This document shows positions 26,076-33,165 of a DNA stretch of 48,562 nt, in pieces. The position numbers were made by a program, and so were the translations under genes. How positions within the stretch are numbered: the stretch's first letter is position 1; every line of letters begins with the position of its first letter. Origin of the DNA: Marinobacter sp. (lineage in GTDB: Bacteria; Pseudomonadota; Gammaproteobacteria; Pseudomonadales; Oleiphilaceae); contig JAAZVL010000003.1 in NCBI GenBank assembly GCA_018623515.1, positions 1 to 48,562 of the forward strand. Direction: 5' to 3'. The notes under the pieces were generated by a model. That model saw only the letters and a list, made by a program, of their open reading frames with translations, had not been told where the DNA came from and did not search any database.

Positions 26076-26591
26076 TCACTCCGTATAGGGCGTCACGCTC
26101 GTTGCCACCATGGAGTAGGACGAGGTGCCAATCTCGTTCTCGGTACGCTCAATCACCAGAGTACCCTCGATCCACACCGGATCGTAAAGGGCCTCCAGGT
26201 AGAAGCCTTCTTTATATTTCACGTGGATAATCTGGTTGGGCGGAGGCGGTGGCACATGAATGCAGGCGCCGTAATAGGGCACCAGGAAGAACTCGAGGAT
26301 CTTCATGTCGTTGGTGGTTTTCAGCGGCACGACAAAGCCGGGAATTCGCCCCTCCACATTACCCATTTCCGGCACCACGCGCCCGGTCATGATTTCATCC
26401 GGCAGGATGGCCGGGCCGTCGCCCTCATGCTCGACTTCTGGCATATTTTCCAGCAGCGCGAGATCCTCGGCGGGCATAAGTTCAAGCCAGTCGATCTCCC
26501 GGGTCTCCGCGGCCACGGAAACCGAGGCGAATCCGAGCAGGGCTGCCAGGATCAGGCCGGTAAAACGGTAAGAATGAAAAACGTAAGACAT
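26076..26591 (-). CDS. DUF3299 family exported protein
   Basis: A 171-residue protein with a signal peptide (FTGLILAALLGFASVSVAA). The DUF3299 hallmark is clear: FFLVPYYGACIHVPPPPPNQ, followed by VKYKEG. The start is ATG 26591 with AGGAG 11 bases upstream; the adjacent TTG at 26594 has better spacing and cannot be excluded. In P. aeruginosa the homologue (PA4066) ends an operon after the binding protein, ATPase and permease. Here it lies inside the cassette on the opposite strand, so it needs its own promoter in the 59 bases shared with the ATPase gene. No Zur-type site is seen there. Confidence 0.8.
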   Translation of the reverse strand: MSYVFHSYRFTGLILAALLGFASVSVAAETREIDWLELMPAEDLALLENMPEVEHEGDGPAILPDEIMTGRVVPEMGNVEGRIPGFVVPLKTTNDMKILEFFLVPYYGACIHVPPPPPNQIIHVKYKEGFYLEALYDPVWIEGTLVIERTENEIGTSSYSMVATSVTPYTE

Positions 26592-26650
26592 CAACTAGGT
26601 AACTCCTGGGGTTCAGGTTCCGGACCAGCAGGTATCATACACCGGGGACA

Positions 26651-27376
26651 ATGATCACCAACATGACCAGCACGACAGAAACCCGCACCAACCGGGCTAA
26701 AGGCGAGGAGCTTGCTCTGCAGGCCCGGCAGCTTGGCTTTCAATGGGCAGCGTCTCAACCCATGCTTCGGTTTCCCGACCTGGCCATCCCCCGCGGAGAA
26801 CACCTGTTCCTGCAAGGCGCCAGCGGCAGCGGCAAAAGCACGCTGCTGAGCCTGTTGTCCGGCATGCAGGTGCCAGCCTCCGGATCGGTCAGTATTCTCG
26901 GTACCGAATTACAGCGCCTCGGCAGTGGTGCCCGGGACCGGTTCCGGGCCGACCACATCGGCGTGATTTTCCAGCAGTTCAATCTGGTGCCCTACCTGAG
27001 CGCACTGGCCAACGTCACCCTGCCCTGCCGCCTGTCCCGGACCCGCCATGATAATACCCGGCCCGATCCGGAAACGGCGGCCGCCGAATTACTGAGACTG
27101 CTGGCCATCCCGGAGGATCACTGGCACCGCAAGGTCACCCGCCTTTCGATTGGTCAGCAACAACGGATTGCCGCGGCCCGGGCACTGATGGGCGCCCCGG
27201 GCATCATCCTCGCGGATGAGCCAACGTCCGCGCTGGATTCCGACAACCGGGACCGCTTCCTGGACCTCCTGCTCGGTCTGGCCAACGAACGGGGAGCTTC
27301 GGTGGTTTTTGTCAGCCACGACCGCAGCCTGAGCAGTCATTTCCACCATCAGATCCACCTGGGAGACGAGTCATGA
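26651..27376 (+). CDS. ABC transporter ATP-binding protein, ZrgB/LolD-type
   Basis: A 241-residue ATPase of the MacB/LolD subfamily. Walker A is GASGSGKST (56-64), the Q-loop is in VIFQQFN, Walker B with the catalytic Glu is GIILADEP (E190) and the switch His is in VFVSHD. The signature is LSIGQ (165-169) rather than LSGGQ. ATG 26651 is used; ATG 26663 is possible. It overlaps the permease gene by four bases (ATGA). It probably powers the FtsX-like permease in a zinc-linked process. Confidence 0.88.
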   Translation: MITNMTSTTETRTNRAKGEELALQARQLGFQWAASQPMLRFPDLAIPRGEHLFLQGASGSGKSTLLSLLSGMQVPASGSVSILGTELQRLGSGARDRFRADHIGVIFQQFNLVPYLSALANVTLPCRLSRTRHDNTRPDPETAAAELLRLLAIPEDHWHRKVTRLSIGQQQRIAAARALMGAPGIILADEPTSALDSDNRDRFLDLLLGLANERGASVVFVSHDRSLSSHFHHQIHLGDES

Positions 27377-28647
27377 AAACCGGACTGGCCCTTTCCCTGG
27401 CCCTCGCGAGCCTCTGGCACCGGCGCCGTGTCCTGGCCCTGGTGTGCCTGACCCTCACCCTGAGTGTCAGCCTGCTGCTGGGCATCCAGTACCTGCGCAC
27501 GGAAGTCCGGCAGTCCTTTACCAGCACCATCAGCGGCACCGACCTGATTGTCGGCGCCCGCAGTGGCCAGCTGAACCTGCTGCTGTATACCGTGTTCCAC
27601 ATCGGCGATGCCACCAACAACATCCGGTGGTCCACCTTCCGGAAACTGCAGGAAGACCAACGCATTGACTGGCTGATTCCCATCTCGCTGGGTGACAGTT
27701 ACCGGGGCTACCGGGTGGTGGCCACGGACCGAAACTTCCCCGAACACTTCCGTTATGGTCAGGAACAGCCGGTCAGCCTGGCGGAGGGCAAATGGTTCAG
27801 CGACGTGTTCCACGTGGTGCTCGGTGCCGGCGTGGCCCGGGAGCTCGGGCATCAGCCTGGCGAGGAGATCATCCTGTCCCATGGCGGCGGCAGAACCAGT
27901 TTTTCCAATCACGAGGACACCCCGTTCCGGATCACCGGCATTCTCGAACCCACCGGCACCCCCGTCGACCAGGCAGTCTATATCAGCCTCGAGGGCATGG
28001 AGGCCATGCATGTAGGCTGGGAATCCGGCGTAGCAATTCCGGGGCGCACCCTGACCCCGGAAAAGGCCAAGGGGATGACCTTTACCCCGGACGCCATCAC
28101 CGCCGTCTATGTGGGACTGAAGTCCCCGGTGCTCACCTTTCAGCTCCAGCGCGCTCTGAACCAGTCTGCAGAAGAGCCCCTGTCCGCCATCCTGCCGGGC
28201 GTTGCCCTGAGCGAACTGTGGCGCCTGATGGGGCAGTTTGAAAAAGCCCTGCTGGGCATCACCGGCTTCGTGGTCATTACCAGCCTGGTAGGACTGGTGG
28301 CGGTACTGCTGACCCTGCAGACCCAGCGGGCCCATGAGATTGCGGTTCTCCGGGCCACCGGGGCCTCAACGGGGCTGGTGGCCTCCCTGCACGTGATCGA
28401 ATGTGTTGCCCTGGCGCTGGTCTCATGCCTGCTCGCACTGGCCGTGGGTTCCGCGCTGCTCACGGGCATTGCACCCTGGTTACTGGACAACTACGGGCTC
28501 AACCTGACTCTCAGGCCGCTGAACGGGACGGAATGGGCATTACTCGCGACCGTACCGGCCGCGGCCGCGCTGGTCGGCCTGCTGCCCGCATTCGCAACCT
28601 GGCGCAAGACCCGCCACCAGGGGCTGGGGGAGATCGGCGGGCAGTGA
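27373..28647 (+). CDS. FtsX-like (MacB-type) ABC permease
   Basis: A 424-residue inner-membrane protein with one N-terminal helix (RVLALVCLTLTLSVSLLLGI), a periplasmic domain of about 220 residues, then three C-terminal helices (TGFVVITSLVGLVAVLLTL, VIECVALALVSCLLALAVG, WALLATVPAAAALVGLLP). The cytoplasmic coupling region reads RAHEIAVLRATGAS. This is the four-helix FtsX/LolCE/MacB topology, not that of ZnuB-type zinc importers. It lies in the same unit as its ATPase. The Zur-type operator upstream of the cassette ties it to zinc, but the direction and nature of what it moves are open. Confidence 0.85.
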   Translation: MKTGLALSLALASLWHRRRVLALVCLTLTLSVSLLLGIQYLRTEVRQSFTSTISGTDLIVGARSGQLNLLLYTVFHIGDATNNIRWSTFRKLQEDQRIDWLIPISLGDSYRGYRVVATDRNFPEHFRYGQEQPVSLAEGKWFSDVFHVVLGAGVARELGHQPGEEIILSHGGGRTSFSNHEDTPFRITGILEPTGTPVDQAVYISLEGMEAMHVGWESGVAIPGRTLTPEKAKGMTFTPDAITAVYVGLKSPVLTFQLQRALNQSAEEPLSAILPGVALSELWRLMGQFEKALLGITGFVVITSLVGLVAVLLTLQTQRAHEIAVLRATGASTGLVASLHVIECVALALVSCLLALAVGSALLTGIAPWLLDNYGLNLTLRPLNGTEWALLATVPAAAALVGLLPAFATWRKTRHQGLGEIGGQ

Positions 28648-28685
28648 TCGGTGTCACGCCCGCGAGGCTATGACAACCCTGTAAA

Positions 28686-28714
28686 TTGACCGACTTAGCG
28701 TCCACACTTATAGT
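28686..28714 (+). promoter_or_regulatory. Sigma-70 promoter for the zapB-like and zapA genes
   Basis: TTGACC at 28686-28691 and TATAGT at 28709-28714, separated by 17 bases. It is well placed 36 bases upstream of the zapB-like ATG and downstream of the permease stop at 28647, so division genes can be transcribed independently of the zinc cassette. Confidence 0.7.
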
Positions 28715-28749
28715 TATTTGCATTCATAACAACCGATGTTGGGCACGCC

Positions 28750-28956
28750 ATGGAACAGTCCGAAGTACAGGCATTAGCGGACAAGCTGGACAAGCTGATC
28801 GAACGCTGTCAGAAACTGGAGCGGGATAACGCCATGCTGCGGGAACTCCAGGACGACTGGAACCGGGAGCGGGCCCAGCTGGTACACAAGAACGATCTTG
28901 CCAAAAACAAGATCGAAGCCATGATCGGCCGCCTGCGGGCACTGGAGCACCACTGA
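28750..28956 (+). CDS. Small ZapB-like coiled-coil protein (TIGR02449 type)
   Basis: A 68-residue protein that is almost entirely coiled coil: VQALADKLDKLIERCQKLE followed by MLRELQDDWNRERAQLVHKN and IEAMIGRLRALE. Small proteins of this type sit directly before zapA in Pseudomonas. The TGA/ATG overlap of one base with zapA implies coupled translation. It probably takes part in Z-ring organisation, by analogy with ZapB. Confidence 0.85.
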   Translation: MEQSEVQALADKLDKLIERCQKLERDNAMLRELQDDWNRERAQLVHKNDLAKNKIEAMIGRLRALEHH

Positions 28957-29252
28957 TGTCTCAGCAATCCACCACCGTTGAGGTGAAGATTCTCGACAAG
29001 GAATATCTGGTTGCCTGCCCGGAAGAAGAGCAAGAAGCCCTGATTCGTGCCGCCAGGCATCTGGACCACAAAATGCGGGAAATCCGTTCCAGCGGCAAGG
29101 TGTTCGGCGTCGAACGCATTGCTGTGATGGCCGCCCTGAACATCACCCATGAGCTGCTGGAGCAGGACTCCATGTCCGACGCCACCAGCTCGATTCTCAA
29201 GGCCATGGACAGCAAGCTCGATGACGTCCTCGGGGAAAATACGGGGCACTGA
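28956..29252 (+). CDS. zapA: Cell division protein ZapA
   Basis: A 98-residue FtsZ-binding protein that bundles FtsZ filaments at mid-cell. The N-terminal globular part reads VEVKILDKEYLVACPEEEQE and is followed by a helical dimerisation tail. The zapA-6S RNA-fau order that follows is conserved from E. coli to Pseudomonas and supports the call. Confidence 0.92.
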   Translation: MSQQSTTVEVKILDKEYLVACPEEEQEALIRAARHLDHKMREIRSSGKVFGVERIAVMAALNITHELLEQDSMSDATSSILKAMDSKLDDVLGENTGH

Positions 29253-29266
29253 TTCCGGATCAGGTG

Positions 29267-29297
29267 TTGCAATTGGCCCCGGACCTGCCCGTATAAT
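29267..29297 (+). promoter_or_regulatory. Probable sigma-70 promoter of 6S RNA
   Basis: A perfect -10 TATAAT lies at 29292-29297, about 7-10 bases before the first base of the 6S closing stem. The best -35 is TTGCAA at 29267-29272 with a long 19-base spacer, so the -35 assignment is tentative. Confidence 0.6.
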
Positions 29298-29304
29298 GAG
29301 ATCA

Positions 29305-29483
29305 ACTTCCTGGGCTGTTCGCGATGGTCGGATACGTCCTCGAGCCGATGCGCACTACCCAGGTGGCTACTTCAGGGCATTGTGAGCACGTCCCCGACAG
29401 GGGAAAGCCTAATATGTCACAGCGGCCACCGACCTTGAACTCTGGGTTCAAGGGCCACATCCGATAACGGCAGCCCGGGAAGC
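29305..29483 (+). ncRNA. ssrS: 6S RNA
   Basis: About 180 nucleotides between zapA and fau, the conserved site of this RNA. The closing stem pairs TTCCTGGGCTG (29307-29317) with CAGCCCGGGAA (29471-29481) without a mismatch apart from one G-U. The conserved 3' segment CACCGACCTTGAAC and GGGTTCAAGGGCCACA is visible. 6S RNA mimics an open promoter and binds sigma-70 RNA polymerase to lower transcription in stationary phase. Exact ends are estimates. Confidence 0.93.
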
Positions 29484-29489
29484 TTTATT

Positions 29490-30137
29490 TTGAGCAAGTT
29501 TGTTCCTCCCCAACCGTTCGAACCCCACCCTGATAACCTGAACCGAAGTCAGCTGCGCAAACGCCTGCGCCAGAGGCGACGTTCGCTATCCTTCGAAGAA
29601 CAGATGCAGGCCTCGGAATACCTGGCTCTGAACCTTCTGAAGAATCCGGACCTGCACCGCGCCAGGCATGTGGCCGTCTACCTGCCCAACGACGGCGAGA
29701 TTGACCCGCACCTGTACATGGACATCGCCCGCCGCAAAGGCGTTCACTTCTATCTGCCGGTTCTGCACCCGATCCATACCGGTAAACTGGTATTCAGCCC
29801 CTATTACGACGGCGTCGAGCTCACGGCCAACCGTTTCGGCATTCCCGAGCCGGCCTTCAGCAAAGGCCTGCGTCGCCCGGCCTGGGCGCTGGATGCGGTG
29901 CTGTTCCCGCTGGTGGGTTTTGATGAAAATGGCGGACGCCTGGGGATGGGCGGGGGGTTCTACGATCGGACCTTTGCCTTCAGCCGTTTACGGCCGCGGC
30001 TGGCCCCCAAGCTGATTGGCCTGGCCCATGATTTTCAGAAAGTGAAAGCGCTGCCGATAGAGCCCTGGGATGTGCCCTTGCACAGCGTGGTAACGGACCG
30101 GCGCTGTTACCGGTTCAGACGACTGGCTCCGGCCTGA
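29490..30137 (+). CDS. 5-formyltetrahydrofolate cyclo-ligase (Fau/YgfA)
   Basis: A 215-residue enzyme that converts 5-formyl-THF to 5,10-methenyl-THF. Family motifs are SQLRKRLRQRRRSLSFEEQ at the N-terminus, VAVYLPNDGEIDP in the substrate region and GFDENGGRLGMGGGFYDRTF near the C-terminus. The start is TTG 29490; the next ATG (29604) would remove the conserved N-terminal helix. It directly follows 6S RNA, a conserved layout. Its only ribosome-binding-like sequence (GGGAAG) falls in the 3' strand of the 6S closing stem. Confidence 0.9.
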   Translation: MSKFVPPQPFEPHPDNLNRSQLRKRLRQRRRSLSFEEQMQASEYLALNLLKNPDLHRARHVAVYLPNDGEIDPHLYMDIARRKGVHFYLPVLHPIHTGKLVFSPYYDGVELTANRFGIPEPAFSKGLRRPAWALDAVLFPLVGFDENGGRLGMGGGFYDRTFAFSRLRPRLAPKLIGLAHDFQKVKALPIEPWDVPLHSVVTDRRCYRFRRLAPA

Positions 30138-30271
30138 ACGGCACTGATGGTCACGTTGTCCTGGTAGCGGGGCTTGTCTTCCGAGGCGTGGATAGAAGTA
30201 AATCCGGTTATTACAAGGCCGACAGCAAAAATCAGCACGATGGCTTTGATGATGTCAGGCTTGCCACCCAT
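30107..30271 (-). CDS. Small single-pass membrane protein, hypothetical
   Basis: A 54-residue open frame starting MGGKPDIIKAIVLIFAVGLV. ATG 30271 has AAGGA about 9 bases upstream. The hydrophobic segment (IIKAIVLIFAVGLVITGF) is followed by a polar tail; ITGFTSIHASED could instead be a signal-peptide end. Its last 10 codons overlap the 3' end of fau on the opposite strand. An AT-rich region upstream could supply a promoter. I do not recognise a family; conservation in relatives would be the test. Confidence 0.5.
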   Translation of the reverse strand: MGGKPDIIKAIVLIFAVGLVITGFTSIHASEDKPRYQDNVTISAVQAGASRLNR

Positions 30272-30444
30272 TTTTATTTTTCCTTCTTACGCGGTTGGTA
30301 AATTATCGAAAAATCAGTCAGCTATTCTCTCTTTCGAGAATTAGACGAAAGACTAACACTAAACCCTGATTTTACAATTTTTGACTGATTAAAATTAGTT
30401 AAGAATCCCCGAAAGCCAGGGGGATCCATGCCGCTAGGGACGTT
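30272..30444. other. AT-rich intergenic segment
   Basis: The first 140 bases are strikingly AT-rich for this genome. A small inverted repeat ATTCTC/GAGAAT lies at 30324-30341, and AATCAGTCAG (near 30313) is echoed inversely by TGACTGATT (near 30385). It probably contains the promoter of the small minus-strand gene. No other coding sequence is seen. Confidence 0.45.
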
Positions 30445-30661
30445 CCGAAACTGTGCGGATCCGTCGGAGCCGGGCGGGGGTTCGCTTCCCGAAACACGCT
30501 CCTTGCGGCACGTCCATGTGACGCTTGAGCTCCGCCCCTAAGTGCTAATTGCTCCTGCGTCGCACTTAGGGTCCTGGGCAGGCCGTCCCTGGCCTGCCCG
30601 TGAAGCGCTCTCGCGCTCCACCCATGGCTCCGCACAGTTTCGGGAAGCGAACCCCCGCCCG
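30445..30661. repeat. Nested inverted-repeat element downstream of ilvA
   Basis: About 217 bases with several perfect inverted repeats. A 25-base arm at 30471-30495 (starting CGGGCGGGGG) matches 30637-30661 in reverse complement. A 15-base arm at 30445-30459 (CCGAAACTGTGCGGA) matches 30629-30643. The right arms overlap, so the two pairings compete. Inside are CCCTAAGTGC/GCACTTAGGG (30536-30571), GGGCAGGCC/GGCCTGCCC (30576-30599) and AGCGC/GCGCT (30604-30617). It ends 14 bases from the ilvA stop. No T run follows, so it is not a standard terminator; a non-autonomous mobile or structural repeat is more likely. Confidence 0.8.
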
Positions 30662-30675
30662 ACTCCAGCCCCGAG

Positions 30676-32211
30676 TTAGGTCTGACTTCCGTTACCCGCG
30701 CCCAGGAACAGCCGGTAGGCTTCATTGTCGGTCATGTTTTCATACCGGAAACCGACCTTGTCGAGCATCTTCTCGAAATCCGGCTCTTCGTCGTCGTTCA
30801 CCTGGGCACCCAGCAGGACGCGGCTGTAGGCAGCCCCATGATTGCGGTAGTGGAACATGGAGATGTTCCAGCGGGTGCCCAGGGACATCAGGAACTTCAG
30901 CAGCGCCCCCGGACGCTCCGGGAATTCGAACTGGTAGACTTTCTCGTTGCTGATGCTCGGGGCATGGCCGCCGACCATGTGGCGGATGTGCTGCTTGGCC
31001 AGGTCGCTGTCGGTCAGGTCGACCACGGAGTAACCTGACTCCCGCAGTTCCTGAACCAGCTCATCCCGCCCATGGCCACCAGCCTGGATCTGGATACCCA
31101 CAAAGATCACGGCCTTCTGCGCGTCGGCATACCGGTAGTTGAACTCGGTGATGCTGCGCTTGTGCAGGGCGTTGATGAAGGTCTTGAAAGCTCCCGGCTT
31201 CTCCGGGATGGTGACAGCGAGGATCGCCTCGCGCTTCTCACCGATTTCGGTGCGCTCGGAGATGTAGCGCAGGCGGTCAAAATTCATATTGGCGCCGCTC
31301 AGCACCGCAGCCAGGTTCTCGCCTTCCAACTGCTCCCGCTCGACATATTTCTTCAGGCCGGCGATCGACAGAGCGCCGGCGGGCTCTGCGATGGAGCGGG
31401 TATCCTCGAACACATCCTTGATGGCGGCGCAGATTTCGTCGGTGGTAACGGTGATCACCTCATCCACCAGATCCTTGCAGATATTCCAGGGCTCTTCGCC
31501 GACCTGGCGTACCGCCACACCGTCGGCAAAGATGCCGACTTCATCCAGGATCACACGCTCGCCAGCCTTCATGGCGGCCTGCAGGCAGTTGGAGTCCTCC
31601 GGCTCGACACCGATCACCTTGATCTCGGGGCGCAGGTACTTGATGTAGGCGGTCATGCCGGCAATCAGCCCACCACCGCCCACCGGGATAAAGACCGCGT
31701 GCAGCGGTTGGGAGAACTGCCACATCATCTCCATGGCCACCGTGCCCTGCCCGGCGATGACGTCGGGGTCATCGTAGGGCGGGATGTAGGTGTAGCCGTG
31801 CTTCTTGATCAGTTCCTGGGCGTGGGCAGCAGCCTCATCGAAGGCGTCACCCTTGAGCACAACCTTCGCGCCCCGGTCCCGGACCGACTTCACCTTGATG
31901 TCCGGCGTGGTCTGGGGCATCACAATCACCGCCTTGATGCCCAGCTCCTTCGCGGACATGGCCACGCCCTGGGCGTGGTTGCCGGCGGAGGCGCAGATCA
32001 CGCCCTTGGCTTTCTGTTCTTCGGACAGCTGGGCAATCCGGTTGTAGGCGCCGCGAATCTTGAAGGAAAACACCGGCTGAAGGTCTTCGCGCTTGAGCAT
32101 AATGTTGTTGGCAAAGCGCTTGGACAGGCTACGGGCTTCAGTCAGGGGTGTTTCGATGGCCACGTCGTAGACGCGCGCATCGAGTATCTTCTTGATATAG
32201 CGTTGCGGCAT
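30676..32211 (-). CDS. ilvA: Threonine ammonia-lyase, biosynthetic (IlvA)
   Basis: A 511-residue PLP enzyme that deaminates threonine to 2-oxobutanoate, the committed step of isoleucine synthesis. The PLP lysine is in VFSFKIRGAYN, the substrate loop is ASAGNHAQGVA and the PLP-phosphate glycine loop is PVGGGGLIAG. Two C-terminal ACT-like domains (VTIPEKPGAFKTF and FEFPERPGALLKF) give isoleucine/valine feedback control, marking the long biosynthetic form (E. coli 514 residues). No attenuator leader was found upstream. It diverges from rpiA. Confidence 0.95.
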   Translation of the reverse strand: MPQRYIKKILDARVYDVAIETPLTEARSLSKRFANNIMLKREDLQPVFSFKIRGAYNRIAQLSEEQKAKGVICASAGNHAQGVAMSAKELGIKAVIVMPQTTPDIKVKSVRDRGAKVVLKGDAFDEAAAHAQELIKKHGYTYIPPYDDPDVIAGQGTVAMEMMWQFSQPLHAVFIPVGGGGLIAGMTAYIKYLRPEIKVIGVEPEDSNCLQAAMKAGERVILDEVGIFADGVAVRQVGEEPWNICKDLVDEVITVTTDEICAAIKDVFEDTRSIAEPAGALSIAGLKKYVEREQLEGENLAAVLSGANMNFDRLRYISERTEIGEKREAILAVTIPEKPGAFKTFINALHKRSITEFNYRYADAQKAVIFVGIQIQAGGHGRDELVQELRESGYSVVDLTDSDLAKQHIRHMVGGHAPSISNEKVYQFEFPERPGALLKFLMSLGTRWNISMFHYRNHGAAYSRVLLGAQVNDDEEPDFEKMLDKVGFRYENMTDNEAYRLFLGAGNGSQT

Positions 32212-32348
32212 AGTGGTTCCGGTTGCTTGGTGAGTGTGCGGGAAAAACCGACAGTGTAGAAAGTTTGCACGGCAGCCGTCTATAAGCAGACCTCACAGGC
32301 CGCTATAATGGCCGTAAATTTCATCCGGAATTGCAGACGGAGCCCGAC

Positions 32349-33029
32349 ATGACCCAGGACGAACTCAAGAAGGCCGTGGCCAAAGCCGCCGTGGACTACA
32401 TCGCCCCCCGCCTCGACAGCGACAGCATCGTCGGCGTCGGAACCGGCAGCACAGCCAACTTCTTCATCGACATGCTGGCCGAACTGAAGAACGAGTTCAA
32501 CGGCGCCGTGGCCAGCTCCGAAGCCACTGCCGAACGCCTGAAAAGCCATGGCATTCCGGTATATGACCTCAACAGCGCCGGCGAGCTGGAGTTCTATGTG
32601 GACGGTGCTGATGAAACCAACGAGCGCCTGGAACTGATCAAGGGCGGCGGCGCCGCTCTGACACGCGAGAAGATCGTGGCAGCAGTGGCGAAAACCTTCA
32701 TCTGCATCGCGGACGAATCCAAGATGGTTGGCGTACTCGGCAACTTCCCCCTGCCCGTGGAAGTCATTCCCATGGCCCGCAGCCATGTCGGCCGTGAAAT
32801 CGTCAAGCTGGGCGGCGACCCGGTGTACCGTGAGGGCGTGGTCACCGACAACGGCAACATCATCATCGACGTCCACAACATGGACATTTCCCGCCCCATC
32901 CATGTGGAAGAGCAGCTCAACAACATTGTCGGCGTGGTCACCAACGGCCTGTTTGCCCGCCGACCAGCCGACCTCCTGCTGCTGGGCACCAGCGACGGCG
33001 TGAAGAGCATTCCCCGCAAGGGCGCCTGA
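32349..33029 (+). CDS. rpiA: Ribose-5-phosphate isomerase A
   Basis: A 226-residue enzyme interconverting ribose 5-phosphate and ribulose 5-phosphate. The phosphate-binding loop is [14 protein letters not shown], followed by [20 protein letters not shown] and the catalytic region [10 protein letters not shown] 32349 has GGAG 6 bases upstream; an earlier open frame from 32331 is less likely. The rpiA-ilvA divergent pair is as in many gammaproteobacteria. Confidence 0.95.
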   Translation: MTQDELKKAVAKAAVDYIAPRLDSDSIVGVGTGSTANFFIDMLAELKNEFNGAVASSEATAERLKSHGIPVYDLNSAGELEFYVDGADETNERLELIKGGGAALTREKIVAAVAKTFICIADESKMVGVLGNFPLPVEVIPMARSHVGREIVKLGGDPVYREGVVTDNGNIIIDVHNMDISRPIHVEEQLNNIVGVVTNGLFARRPADLLLLGTSDGVKSIPRKGA

Positions 33030-33043
33030 CCGGCGACACTCTG

Positions 33044-33074
33044 AAGGGCTGGCTTTCCGGGCCAGCCCTTTTTT
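33044..33074 (+). terminator. Rho-independent terminator after rpiA
   Basis: A perfect 10-base stem AAGGGCTGGC/GCCAGCCCTT with a 7-base loop followed by TTTT. It lies 15 bases past the rpiA stop. Confidence 0.92.
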
Positions 33075-33091
33075 ATTTGCCCTGAATCACA

Positions 33092-33111
33092 AACCAAGCG
33101 CTTGCTTGGTT
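33092..33111. promoter_or_regulatory. Palindromic operator upstream of the acyl-CoA dehydrogenase
   Basis: AACCAAGC and GCTTGGTT flank a 4-base centre. The site lies 55 bases upstream of the GTG start. The shape fits a TetR-family operator, common for fatty-acid and branched-chain degradation genes. No TetR gene is adjacent, so the regulator is unknown. Confidence 0.6.
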
Positions 33112-33165
33112 ATGGTTTTTGAGTGACACTGCTTCCATTCACAACTGTCCACAGAGAGCCCGACC

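Noticed and set aside
30399..30725. A 108-codon minus-strand open frame over the palindromic element and the ilvA 3' end
   Set aside because: It reads through inverted-repeat arms, overlaps ilvA in another frame and has no ribosome site. The repeat structure explains the sequence better than coding does.
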